DNA from: an uncultured Duncaniella sp.
Lineage (GTDB): Bacteria > Bacteroidota > Bacteroidia > Bacteroidales > Muribaculaceae
Assembly (NCBI GenBank): GCA_910577255.1
Contig: CAJTMH010000001.1
Location: forward strand, 1-64,000
Reading direction: 5' to 3'
Length of the DNA: 64,000 bases
Of the stretch, positions 26,845-35,268 are shown piece after piece. The notes below the pieces were generated by a model. The model saw only the letters and a list, made by a program, of their open reading frames with translations. It was not told the DNA's origin and did no database searches. The position numbers and the translations under genes were made by a program. The number at the start of each line of letters is the position of its first letter. The stretch's first letter is position 1.

Positions 26845-27680
26845 AAAAAATAATCACCCTCACAGTAATGTGCCTTGTGGCTATAGCCGCCGTCGCACAA
26901 GAAAATTTAGCGATAAAATATACCGTATCTAATCGAGACACAGATAGCGGCAAACCCTACTCATACGAAATGGTATTGGTCGCAAATCCACAAAAGTCGT
27001 TGTATTACAATACAGAGAGTCTCTTTTGTGACTCGTGCAACTCTACCCCGGAGGGTAAGGCAAAATTGCATGAGATACAGATGAAAGCTTGGAGAGTAGT
27101 TCAACCTGATGGCACAGTTACATTAGATGGACGAAAGCTCGGATTGGCACCAGAAAAAAAACAGTTCCTTTACGTTTCAAAAGATTATACAGCACGAGAA
27201 TTAGCTGTATATGACCGTAAAGGGGACGGTCTATTTCATTATACAGAGCCCATGTCTGAAATTGAGTGGTCGATTATGGAAGACTCAACAAAGACAATCT
27301 TAGGTTATGATTGTATTATGGCCAAATCCAATTATCACGGTCGTACTTGGACTGTATGGTTTACAACGGAAGTACCAATTCAGGACGGACCTTGGAAATT
27401 ACAAGGGTTGCCCGGAATAATACTTAGTGCAGATGGAGGAAACGATTTCCATGTTGATGCAACCGAAGTTGGAAGCACATCGCATCCAGTGCCTGATATG
27501 TATTTAGTCAGCGATTACGAGAAAGGTGAACGCAAGAAAATTCTTGCAGATCATGAATATTATATCAATAATTTTGAAAGTATTATGGCCGCAAGGGGTA
27601 TTAAGATTAACGCCGATGGCTCTACGAGCTCTCGTCCAAAATATGATCGTTGTAGGCAAGCATGGGAAACTGATTACTAA
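26841..27680 (+). CDS. GLPGLI family protein 3
   Basis: A 279-residue paralogue. The start is the ATG overlapping the receptor stop (ATGA at 26841-26844), giving the signal MKKIITLTVMCLVAIAAVAQ; a longer upstream frame start would lose it. The motif reads QGLPGIILSADGG, so the last Leu of GLPGLI is Ile, and WSIMEDSTKTILGYDCIMAK plus YHGRTWTVWFTTEVPIQDGPW precede it. It ends ETDY. The signal peptide is near-identical in pattern to GLPGLI 4-6, suggesting recent duplication of the downstream block. Confidence 0.9.
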   Translation: MKKIITLTVMCLVAIAAVAQENLAIKYTVSNRDTDSGKPYSYEMVLVANPQKSLYYNTESLFCDSCNSTPEGKAKLHEIQMKAWRVVQPDGTVTLDGRKLGLAPEKKQFLYVSKDYTARELAVYDRKGDGLFHYTEPMSEIEWSIMEDSTKTILGYDCIMAKSNYHGRTWTVWFTTEVPIQDGPWKLQGLPGIILSADGGNDFHVDATEVGSTSHPVPDMYLVSDYEKGERKKILADHEYYINNFESIMAARGIKINADGSTSSRPKYDRCRQAWETDY

Positions 27681-27712
27681 TAAGCATTAATTGACTTTCA
27701 ACCCCCTCATAT

Positions 27713-28543
27713 ATGAACAGAATAAAGGTATTAATAGTAACATGCCTTGTGGCGATAACCGCAATCGCACAAAATGACAAATTTCTATTGGATTATAAAT
27801 ACACTACAACATCTGACAAAGAAACTATTGTAGATTATCGGCTGCACACATCCACTGAAAAATCAATGTTTTATAATACCACATCCTTGTGGATGGATTC
27901 TATTTCCCGTTCAGATGCCGCGTGTACCGCTTACGGCGAAATGGCTGCTTCAATGATGAGTAAGGGACAAGGTGCAGCAGTACCCGATAGATCTGCAAAT
28001 ATTTTTGTTTGTAAGTCGTTTTCAGACAACAGCATGAGGGTTTACGATGACTTCGATGACCAATTCGCATTCTATGATGAGAGTCTGGATGAAATGCGCT
28101 GGGAGATTGGTGATTCGGTTAAAGTTATACTCGATTACGAATGTGTACTTGCTTCAACCAATTATCATGGAAGGACATGGAATGTATGGTTTGCAATAGA
28201 TTTACCAATACATGATGGCCCATGGAAATTTCATGGATTACCCGGACTAATACTGTCGGCTGAAGATGCGACTGGTTCTCATAAATTCGAAGCGATTGGA
28301 ATAGAACGGACTGATACTCCCATACCCCAAATGTATAGGCAGGATTGGTATAGTAAGGAAGATAGAAAACTATTTCTTAAATCCAAAAGACAATACACAG
28401 ACAATCCTCTGGCCTATATTCTTCAATCTCAAGGTATTCCTCCAAATGCTAATATAAAAGTGACAGATCTAAATGGCAATGAGATTGATCCCAATAGCCT
28501 TATAGATTCCTCATTTGATTTTCTTGAAACTGATTATAGATAA
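27713..28543 (+). CDS. GLPGLI family protein 4
   Basis: A 276-residue paralogue with signal MNRIKVLIVTCLVAITAIAQ. Family block: WEIGDSVKVILDYECVLAST, YHGRTWNVWFAIDLPIHDGPW, HGLPGLILSAEDA. The C-terminus ends FDFLETDYR. It begins 32 nt after GLPGLI 3 and ends 4 nt before GLPGLI 5. No catalytic residues are evident in the family, so a structural, chaperone or binding role is as likely as an enzymatic one. Confidence 0.9.
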   Translation: MNRIKVLIVTCLVAITAIAQNDKFLLDYKYTTTSDKETIVDYRLHTSTEKSMFYNTTSLWMDSISRSDAACTAYGEMAASMMSKGQGAAVPDRSANIFVCKSFSDNSMRVYDDFDDQFAFYDESLDEMRWEIGDSVKVILDYECVLASTNYHGRTWNVWFAIDLPIHDGPWKFHGLPGLILSAEDATGSHKFEAIGIERTDTPIPQMYRQDWYSKEDRKLFLKSKRQYTDNPLAYILQSQGIPPNANIKVTDLNGNEIDPNSLIDSSFDFLETDYR

Positions 28544-28547
28544 AAAT

Positions 28548-29360
28548 ATGCGCGTATTAATAGCAATAATAGTAACATGCATCGTGACGATAACTGCTGT
28601 CGCACAGGATAAAGCTGACATCCGTGTAAGCTATCTTCAAAAATATAAAAATCACACAGGCTACGACCTTGAGAAGAAATATATCCTTTACACCAACGGC
28701 GCAGTCTCTAAATTTTGCGACCCCATGGCAGAATACGTCGATTCCCTGTGTTCCACACCTAAAGGGAAAGAAGAATACAATATGATGTTGACAAAGGCAA
28801 TAAAGTCAGGCTCTGCACCTTTGAGTCCTTCGTCAACGTTATGCGTGTTTCAATCTCTCGCAGACAATAAGGTGAAAGTTTTTGATAAATCGGGCAACGA
28901 CTACTACACATATACCGAGCCTATGGGTGAGATGGAATGGGCCATTGGAGATTCAACAAAAACCGTGCTTGGCTATGAGTGTATAATGGCAAGGAGTAAT
29001 TACCACGGTCGGGAATGGACGGCTTGGTTCGCGCCGGAAATACCAGCCTCATTTGGTCCATGGAAATTTCATGGCATGCCGGGGCTGATTCTTGAAGCCG
29101 TCGATGCAGACGACATGTATATGTTTGAGGCGACCGGACTGGAGAGATGCTCGAAAGAAATCAGTCCACTTTGTTCAATATCAAATTATTCTCGTGCTGA
29201 CCGCAAGGAAATGCTCAAGGCTGCCAGATATATTCTTGATAATCCATATGCTTATCTTGCTGCAATTACCGGACAGTCGGTCAAAGAGTTAAAGGATGAT
29301 GACGAGGAAGAAGATAATATCAATAAAAATTGGGATTTTCTTGAAACTGATTACAGATAA
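28548..29360 (+). CDS. GLPGLI family protein 5
   Basis: A 270-residue paralogue. I chose the ATG at 28548 (MRVLIAIIVTCIVTITAVAQ), which gives a clean signal peptide; the longer frame from 28515 would overlap the previous gene. The motif is HGMPGLILEAVDAD, with Met replacing the second-position Leu. The block EWAIGDSTKTVLGYECIMAR and YHGREWTAWFAPEIPASFGPW precedes it. An acidic linker (DDDEEEDN) comes before the terminal WDFLETDYR. Confidence 0.9.
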   Translation: MRVLIAIIVTCIVTITAVAQDKADIRVSYLQKYKNHTGYDLEKKYILYTNGAVSKFCDPMAEYVDSLCSTPKGKEEYNMMLTKAIKSGSAPLSPSSTLCVFQSLADNKVKVFDKSGNDYYTYTEPMGEMEWAIGDSTKTVLGYECIMARSNYHGREWTAWFAPEIPASFGPWKFHGMPGLILEAVDADDMYMFEATGLERCSKEISPLCSISNYSRADRKEMLKAARYILDNPYAYLAAITGQSVKELKDDDEEEDNINKNWDFLETDYR

Positions 29361-29363
29361 AAA

Positions 29364-30188
29364 ATGAAAAGAATCATAACAGCAATAGTAACGTGCCTTG
29401 TGGCGATAACCGCAGTAGCACAAGAGAAAGCAGATATTGAAATTAGCTACACCGCATCGCGTGTCAACCTGCGGGATGGAAGCAACCTCACCCCCAATCA
29501 GTACATACTGCTTGCCAATGCAAAAGAGTCGAAATTCTATTCACCGATGACAGAATATCTCGACTCTCTGCAGTCGACTCCGGAAGGTGAGGCGAGATAT
29601 AAAGAAATGGCTCGTGGAGCGTATCTGGGTGGAAAACTTGACGAGATGCCCAGACGCGACGGCTCTTACTATATATTCAAAAATCTGAACGGTAACAAGA
29701 TGATGTATTACGACGTCAACGGCGTTGAGAAATATTGCTATGAAGAAGAAATCCCTCAGATTGAATGGGAACTTACCGACAGCAACAAGACTATTCTCGG
29801 CTACGAATGTCAGATGGCAACCGGCAATCTTCACGGTCGAAAGTGGAAGGTGTGGTTCACTCCCGAAGTCCCAGTGATGAACGGACCTTGGAAATTCAGC
29901 GGATTGCCAGGCTTGATTTTGGAAGCAACTGACGACTCCGGCCTGTATAATTTCACGGCCACTGGTATTCAACAGACCGGACGCCTGATGATGCTTATGT
30001 ATTCAGCCGACGATTATGAAAAAATAAGTCGCATAGAGTTCCTGAAAGCCAAACGACAATTTATTGACAATCCTTTGGGCACGATGAATACGCAACTCAG
30101 CGCGTTTGGAATAACTATTGGTGATGCGACTACCAAACTTGAATATAAACCTCGTGAAGAAGTTGACTTTATAGAGACTGACTATTAA
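29364..30188 (+). CDS. GLPGLI family protein 6
   Basis: A 274-residue paralogue with signal MKRIITAIVTCLVAITAVAQ and motif SGLPGLILEATDDS, preceded by EWELTDSNKTILGYECQMAT and LHGRKWKVWFTPEVPVMNGPW. The C-terminus ends VDFIETDY. It starts 3 nt after GLPGLI 5. It is the last of the tandem GLPGLI genes and is followed by the SecD-head lipoprotein gene at 23 nt, without an intervening terminator. Confidence 0.9.
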   Translation: MKRIITAIVTCLVAITAVAQEKADIEISYTASRVNLRDGSNLTPNQYILLANAKESKFYSPMTEYLDSLQSTPEGEARYKEMARGAYLGGKLDEMPRRDGSYYIFKNLNGNKMMYYDVNGVEKYCYEEEIPQIEWELTDSNKTILGYECQMATGNLHGRKWKVWFTPEVPVMNGPWKFSGLPGLILEATDDSGLYNFTATGIQQTGRLMMLMYSADDYEKISRIEFLKAKRQFIDNPLGTMNTQLSAFGITIGDATTKLEYKPREEVDFIETDY

Positions 30189-30211
30189 AACACTAATCTA
30201 CAGTTTTTCAG

Positions 30212-30649
30212 ATGTCCGGTTTGTCTAAATCAATCATAGAGGCCCTTATGGTATTACTTTTGATACTCTGCGCTTGCTCGTCGCATCGCAGGGCTGATGG
30301 GTGGTATCTGCTTGCCGACTATCCGGACAATTCGGACAATTCGATTGTAGGTAAACCGTTGGCCACTGTCAAGGACTTTGAGAGAGTTGTGATAGTCCGG
30401 GACACATTTGTCATCAATGGTGATACCGTCAGTCAGTTATTGATTCAAGGACAAGTGAAACCGGAAAAACGCCGACAATGGGCAGACGACACAGAGCGGT
30501 TAATTGGCAAAAGGCTGGGCTTCATCTATAATGATTCCATTATAACCGCACCTCAAATCAACGCACGTATCGAAAGTGGTTCATTTCAGATAAATAGTCC
30601 TGATACTGTCCTTATCCGAAACATCTATAATTCAATCATTAGCAAATAA
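30212..30649 (+). CDS. SecDF P1-head-domain lipoprotein
   Basis: A 145-residue protein. The N-terminal hydrophobic stretch ends in LILCAC, a lipobox with the acylated cysteine at about residue 22. Residues 85-130 (LIGKRLGFIYNDSIITAPQINARIESGSFQI) resemble the head subdomain of the periplasmic P1 domain of SecD, which contacts substrates during late translocation. It lacks the transmembrane bundle, so it is a detached, lipid-anchored version of that domain. Its place in the GLPGLI operon suggests it handles the exported proteins; that is inference. Confidence 0.65.
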   Translation: MSGLSKSIIEALMVLLLILCACSSHRRADGWYLLADYPDNSDNSIVGKPLATVKDFERVVIVRDTFVINGDTVSQLLIQGQVKPEKRRQWADDTERLIGKRLGFIYNDSIITAPQINARIESGSFQINSPDTVLIRNIYNSIISK

Positions 30650-30655
30650 ACGACA

Positions 30656-31876
30656 ATGAATAAATATCTCATACTCATACTCACGATAATAGCGCTTTGC
30701 TTTTCTTCGTGTTCAAGTGACTCCGATGAAATGGTGGACTGGATGTGTTGGTCGCATGACAACCAATCACCGGAGGATATAAAATATGACTATATGCTTG
30801 ATGCCGTCTCCAAGCTCAATCTTGAGGTTGATTATAAAGGAGGCGATATAATCCTCATTTGCAATAATTACGATAATCTATTGCCAATCGGCACTGATGG
30901 ATCCAACACTTACGATTGTGGGTGGGGCGTATTCACAGTTGACGGCCGCAAAGTAAAGTGCCATTTCCCGGAGGATGCTTCTGGAAAACCGGAAGCGATG
31001 GAACAAATCACAATTTCCGCTAAAAATGGGAAAGTAGTGGTGAATACTATTTTGCTCGTCAAGAGAACATTTGGCGAACTTAAGCCCGAACCTGATTCCG
31101 AGGAATTGCCCGATGAATACAAGTTCAAACTTGTCAAAGCTGGATTAATGCCATTTATGAACAATGATTTCACTGTTCCGGCACCATTTGACAATATAAT
31201 CTACCGTGTCACTGACTACTACGAACGATATCAGCCCTTTGGATTTCCGGAATTCACCCAACATTATGATTCTATCGTGTGGTGCGCGGATGGATTTCCT
31301 AACACCGTAAGAATTTATGAACGACATAATTCATATACCACGAATGAGGAGCATTTCAATAGTCAGTTAAGCACATATTTCTTCAAAAGTGGAGAAATAA
31401 AGAATCAGCTCAAAGGTTATCTGGATGGGAAAGTAGTTTATTCTACATCGTTAACCACATATCTTTATGAGCGAGACTTCCTCTGTTATGATTGGGTTGA
31501 AGGCAGTTTCGCAATCGCCAATCCCTCCAATCACGGCATATATTGTCTACTTGATAAAAAATATGAATATACCGCATTGGATGCTCAGGTCATGAACGGC
31601 ACTCGTTATGGACATATCGGTGTAAGAAATACCAGTGGCTTATCGGAAGATGATCGTCTTTCATATCAACAAGATGCACTTATGAGTCTGATGGCGTGTA
31701 ATATCGGACAGGCTCAGAGTGCAGCAGGGAAATTGATATTGTTCAAATGTTTACCGACAGATGGATTTGACGCAATAAAATATTGGGAAAATAAGACCAC
31801 CCGAATTATTCTTTTGCATCAGCTCCCGGCTGATGATGTCAGGGAAAAGTATTATCTACACATCGAATCAAAATGA
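30656..31876 (+). CDS. Hypothetical lipoprotein, 406 residues
   Basis: A signal with lipobox ALCFSSC (Cys about residue 19) is followed by an acidic region and two apparent globular parts, the first with an immunoglobulin-like strand pattern (ITISAKNGKVVVNTILLVKR), the second rich in Tyr and Phe. I do not recognise the family. It belongs to the GLPGLI operon: 6 nt after the SecD-head gene and overlapping the next gene by 4 nt. Probably an envelope component of the same system. Confidence 0.65.
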   Translation: MNKYLILILTIIALCFSSCSSDSDEMVDWMCWSHDNQSPEDIKYDYMLDAVSKLNLEVDYKGGDIILICNNYDNLLPIGTDGSNTYDCGWGVFTVDGRKVKCHFPEDASGKPEAMEQITISAKNGKVVVNTILLVKRTFGELKPEPDSEELPDEYKFKLVKAGLMPFMNNDFTVPAPFDNIIYRVTDYYERYQPFGFPEFTQHYDSIVWCADGFPNTVRIYERHNSYTTNEEHFNSQLSTYFFKSGEIKNQLKGYLDGKVVYSTSLTTYLYERDFLCYDWVEGSFAIANPSNHGIYCLLDKKYEYTALDAQVMNGTRYGHIGVRNTSGLSEDDRLSYQQDALMSLMACNIGQAQSAAGKLILFKCLPTDGFDAIKYWENKTTRIILLHQLPADDVREKYYLHIESK

Positions 31877-32478
31877 AAAGATACGCAATTATATTTTCAA
31901 TTATACTCAGTGCTCTCTGCACCTTAGGACAAGAACGGCATGATGTACATGGGAGTCATGACAAGTATGAAGTCGGGCGGCATCATCGTCCGTCATACTT
32001 TGTTGATGGCGATAAAGTGTTCTTTGAGGGGAGCCTCGTAGATTACGCTTCGGCATCGTCATTCAAAATATTGCGCGATGGCTATGCGAAAGACAACTGG
32101 AATGTATATTATTGTGGCGTTAAGCTTAACGGTGCGAGCAGTAATTCGTTCAAAGCCTTGGGGTATGGCTATGCGAAAGATAACTGGAATGTCTATTATG
32201 ACGGTGGAAAGATTGACGGAGCTTCATCCAATTCCTTTACTGTGCTGTCTGACTGGTATGCAAAGGATAACTGGAACGTATACTATGATGGATTGAAAAT
32301 CCAGGGTGCATCTCAGAATAGTTTCAAAGTGCTACGAGATGGTTATGCCAAAGACAACTGGTTCGTCTATTTCGATGGTAAGAAAATAGAAGGTGCTTCA
32401 GAAAATAGTTTCAAGGTCCTTCGTGAGGGCTATGCCCGCGACGATTGGAATACCTACTATTGGGGAAAGAAAATTTAA
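31873..32478 (+). CDS. DKNYY-repeat exported protein
   Basis: A 201-residue protein with signal MKRYAIIFSIILSALCTLGQ and about five tandem 26-residue repeats with the consensus GYAKDNWNVYYDGxKIxGAS plus xNSFKVL. These match the DKNYY repeat family (KDN-W-NVYY). The unit periodicity is also visible at the DNA level. DKNYY proteins are of unknown function and probably form a repetitive beta structure on the cell surface. It overlaps the upstream lipoprotein gene by ATGA and continues the same operon. Confidence 0.8.
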   Translation: MKRYAIIFSIILSALCTLGQERHDVHGSHDKYEVGRHHRPSYFVDGDKVFFEGSLVDYASASSFKILRDGYAKDNWNVYYCGVKLNGASSNSFKALGYGYAKDNWNVYYDGGKIDGASSNSFTVLSDWYAKDNWNVYYDGLKIQGASQNSFKVLRDGYAKDNWFVYFDGKKIEGASENSFKVLREGYARDDWNTYYWGKKI

Positions 32479-32496
32479 CAAAACCAAAGAATAAAA

Positions 32497-33006
32497 ATGA
32501 GAATACTGAAATATCTATCACTTATTCTTTTGGTCAGCTTGATTTCCTGTTCAGACGAACCGGAACAGACTGATGATTTGTCAATCCAACCATTGGTTCA
32601 ATCAGTATGCGAGTATGATAATAAGGGGTTCAACGCACCGGCAGATCCTCCTGAATACTACATAATCAATTCAGCGCGAGACTTAGCAAATCTTCCGGAT
32701 GGCGCGTTGGCATTGACTTCCGATTTTGTATACTCTAAAGTCGATTTTTCACAGAAAACACTTATCATAGTGACATCCATCATCTATTGCGAACCTGAAT
32801 TGGATGATGATGACTGGAACTGGGCCATGGCTGATTATACCCTCAAAAAAGACTATTCCTTGAATATCAGGTATTCAAACTGTTCGGTTTTGTCCATCCC
32901 CCAATATTCCGAGAAATGTAAGATTCAGTTCGGTTTCACAACAAGAAAAATTCAATCCGACACAAAATTGACTATAACCGAAAGCATGGCAACCAGTTCG
33001 AGATAG
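32497..33006 (+). CDS. Hypothetical lipoprotein, 169 residues
   Basis: Signal with lipobox SLISC (Cys about residue 18), a short Ser/Asp/Glu linker, and a compact domain with NSARDLANLPDGAL and VDFSQKTLIIVTS strands. I do not recognise a family. It is the final gene of the operon, 18 nt after the DKNYY gene. The following 150 bp hold the third palindromic promoter, and no clear terminator separates the two units. Confidence 0.65.
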   Translation: MRILKYLSLILLVSLISCSDEPEQTDDLSIQPLVQSVCEYDNKGFNAPADPPEYYIINSARDLANLPDGALALTSDFVYSKVDFSQKTLIIVTSIIYCEPELDDDDWNWAMADYTLKKDYSLNIRYSNCSVLSIPQYSEKCKIQFGFTTRKIQSDTKLTITESMATSSR

Positions 33007-33094
33007 TGATTTTTGTTGTGCTTGTCACAATATTAAGTTTATACATATGTACTGCCTGCAAAAAAATGGCGGTAGATAGTGTTAAAAATCTTGA

Positions 33095-33141
33095 CTCTCA
33101 ACATTTGTTGAGAGTTTTTATTTTTATTGGCCGTAACTTTG
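33095..33141 (+). promoter_or_regulatory. Palindrome-controlled promoter 3
   Basis: CTCTCAACA-TT-TGTTGAGAG at 33095-33114 is perfectly symmetric. It is followed after exactly 19 nt by the -7 box TAACTTTG at 33134-33141. The spacer, TTTTTATTTTTATTGG plus three bases, is nearly identical to that of promoter 1, and the ATAGTGTTAAAA block upstream matches promoter 2. Confidence 0.8.
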
Positions 33142-33159
33142 CCTTAAAATTTTATAAGA

Positions 33160-35235
33160 ATGAAAGCGATTCTCATAACGATTCTGATGTTTCTGATTGC
33201 AATCTTAGCAATGGCACAGGAGACGGTAGATACTATGGCGACCCAACAGTTGCAGGAGATAGTTATACAAGCGCCTAAGGTCATCCACAAGGCAGATATG
33301 GATTTGTATTATCCTTCGCAGAGCGCGGTGGATAATTCGAAGAATGGAGTGCAATTACTTAACAATCTTATGATACCATCCCTTGCCGTCATGGAATCGT
33401 TAGGGACAATCCAAGCTGCCGGACAAACTGTCCAGGTGCGCATAAACGGACGGGAGTCTACGATTGACCAAGTCAAAACGCTGCTTCCTGAGACCATCAA
33501 GCGTGTAGAATGGATTGATAATCCAGGTCTAAGATACAAAGGAGCAAACTATGTGCTGAATTTTGTTGTGTCAAATCCGACCATAGGAGGGTCGCTTATG
33601 ACAAATGTAATGCCCGCTCTCAATCAGGCATGGGGTAATTATTTTGCGGATTTGAAGTTTAATAGCGGCCGGTCTCAATTTGAAATATGGGGCAAATTCA
33701 AGTTGACCAACAGGATTAAATCACATCGTGATTACAACGAGACCTTTACCTATCCTGATGGAACTTCCCTGACGAGAGACGAAACTTCGCGTGGTGGCAT
33801 AATGGATAATACAATGGGTAATTTCACAGCTTCGTATAGTTATATCAACCCCGATACTACGGTGTTGATGGTCGATTTGTCTTGTCATCGAAAGTTTACT
33901 GACAAGTTTACGTATAATGGTCTGCTGTCATTGAGCAATGGTATGGATGATATTCTCCTTACTGATATGCACGGCGACAAAGGTACCAAACCATATCTGT
34001 CTGTATATTTTGAGCAGCATTTCGCCAATAAGCAAATGCTTGTGGTTGATTTCAACAGTTCTTTTTATTTTGGCAGATCATATTCCGACTATATAGAGCA
34101 GTTACCCGATGCAGCAGAATATCTTACCGACATCCACACGATGATTAAAGACCGTAATCAAGCCTACGGTTTAGAAGCTGACTATATCAAGAGTTGGAAA
34201 AATTCGCGATTTACGGCAGGAGTCTCATACGCGGCCAACCGTAACCGTTCGGTGTATGAGAACCTTGGAGGTGAAATTTTTCATCAGAGACAAGACAAGG
34301 TATACTTCTTTGCCGAATATTTCCAACGGATAAAGAAGTTTACTCTCACTGCCGGGATGGGAGCTCACTATACAGACTTTATGTTTAAAGAGTCAAATCA
34401 AGGGAGCAATTCATGGAATATGCGTCCCCAAGCCACAGTCACTTATGGTATTAATCAGAATAATCAATTCAAATTAAGTTTTGAGACATGGCAGTCGACT
34501 CCGTCACTGGCAGAAACAAACATTGCGCCACAGCAACTTGACGGCTTCCAATGGCGTATCGGTAACCCGAACTTGAAAACCTCCAATTCATACATGCTTA
34601 CGCTACGCTATAATTTCAATGTGCCGAGAGTAGCGGGATTATTCGGCATACGAGCTTTTACCAGTCCAAATGCAATCACACCACTGTTATATTGGGATAA
34701 TGACCGGCTAATCACCACTTACGAGAATAGCCGAGGCTTGAAGAATCTCTCATTTTTCATCGCTCCACAAATCGACATTATTCCCAAATGGTTGATGCTG
34801 AGTGGCTATCTTCAATATAGGATGGAGCGAATGTGCGGCACTGGTTACAAGTTACATAATTACAACTGGAGCGGTAATGCAAACCTGCGGGTTATGCATT
34901 GGGGCTTCGTGTTTTCAGCCCAATATATGCGTGCCCAGCATGATCTGTGGGGTGAAAAAATCAGTTGGGGCGAGAATATTTCAGTGATCGACCTTTCTTA
35001 TAATTGGAAAGACTGGCAATTTGGTGCTGGTATGATTATGCCATTTGGAAAATATGATCAAGGTTCTAAGATGCTCAGCAAATGGAACACAAACGAGCAG
35101 CACATGCGCCTTGATATGCGTATGCTCTACTTAAGTATCAGCTACAATCTTCAGTGGGGACATCAAAAACGAAGTGCTCAGAGACGCATCAAAGCGGATG
35201 CCAATGTTGACACGTCAACTGCCGGCGGACGATAA
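33160..35235 (+). CDS. Plug/beta-barrel outer-membrane protein 2
   Basis: A 691-residue paralogue in layout of the protein at 20248. Signal MKAILITILMFLIAILAMAQ, then LQEIVIQAPKVIHKADMDLYYP, a plug-like region with VQVRINGRESTIDQVKTLLP and IKRVEWIDNPGLRYKGANYVLNF, then aromatic beta strands to the end. No N-terminal carboxypeptidase-like domain. The gene has its own copy of the palindromic promoter with a leader of only about 12-20 nt. It ends 34 nt from the convergent ABC exporter operon. Role and ligand are unknown. Confidence 0.8.
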   Translation: MKAILITILMFLIAILAMAQETVDTMATQQLQEIVIQAPKVIHKADMDLYYPSQSAVDNSKNGVQLLNNLMIPSLAVMESLGTIQAAGQTVQVRINGRESTIDQVKTLLPETIKRVEWIDNPGLRYKGANYVLNFVVSNPTIGGSLMTNVMPALNQAWGNYFADLKFNSGRSQFEIWGKFKLTNRIKSHRDYNETFTYPDGTSLTRDETSRGGIMDNTMGNFTASYSYINPDTTVLMVDLSCHRKFTDKFTYNGLLSLSNGMDDILLTDMHGDKGTKPYLSVYFEQHFANKQMLVVDFNSSFYFGRSYSDYIEQLPDAAEYLTDIHTMIKDRNQAYGLEADYIKSWKNSRFTAGVSYAANRNRSVYENLGGEIFHQRQDKVYFFAEYFQRIKKFTLTAGMGAHYTDFMFKESNQGSNSWNMRPQATVTYGINQNNQFKLSFETWQSTPSLAETNIAPQQLDGFQWRIGNPNLKTSNSYMLTLRYNFNVPRVAGLFGIRAFTSPNAITPLLYWDNDRLITTYENSRGLKNLSFFIAPQIDIIPKWLMLSGYLQYRMERMCGTGYKLHNYNWSGNANLRVMHWGFVFSAQYMRAQHDLWGEKISWGENISVIDLSYNWKDWQFGAGMIMPFGKYDQGSKMLSKWNTNEQHMRLDMRMLYLSISYNLQWGHQKRSAQRRIKADANVDTSTAGGR

Positions 35236-35268
35236 TGGGCTGGGAAACAGCGTGCTATATAATGGATG

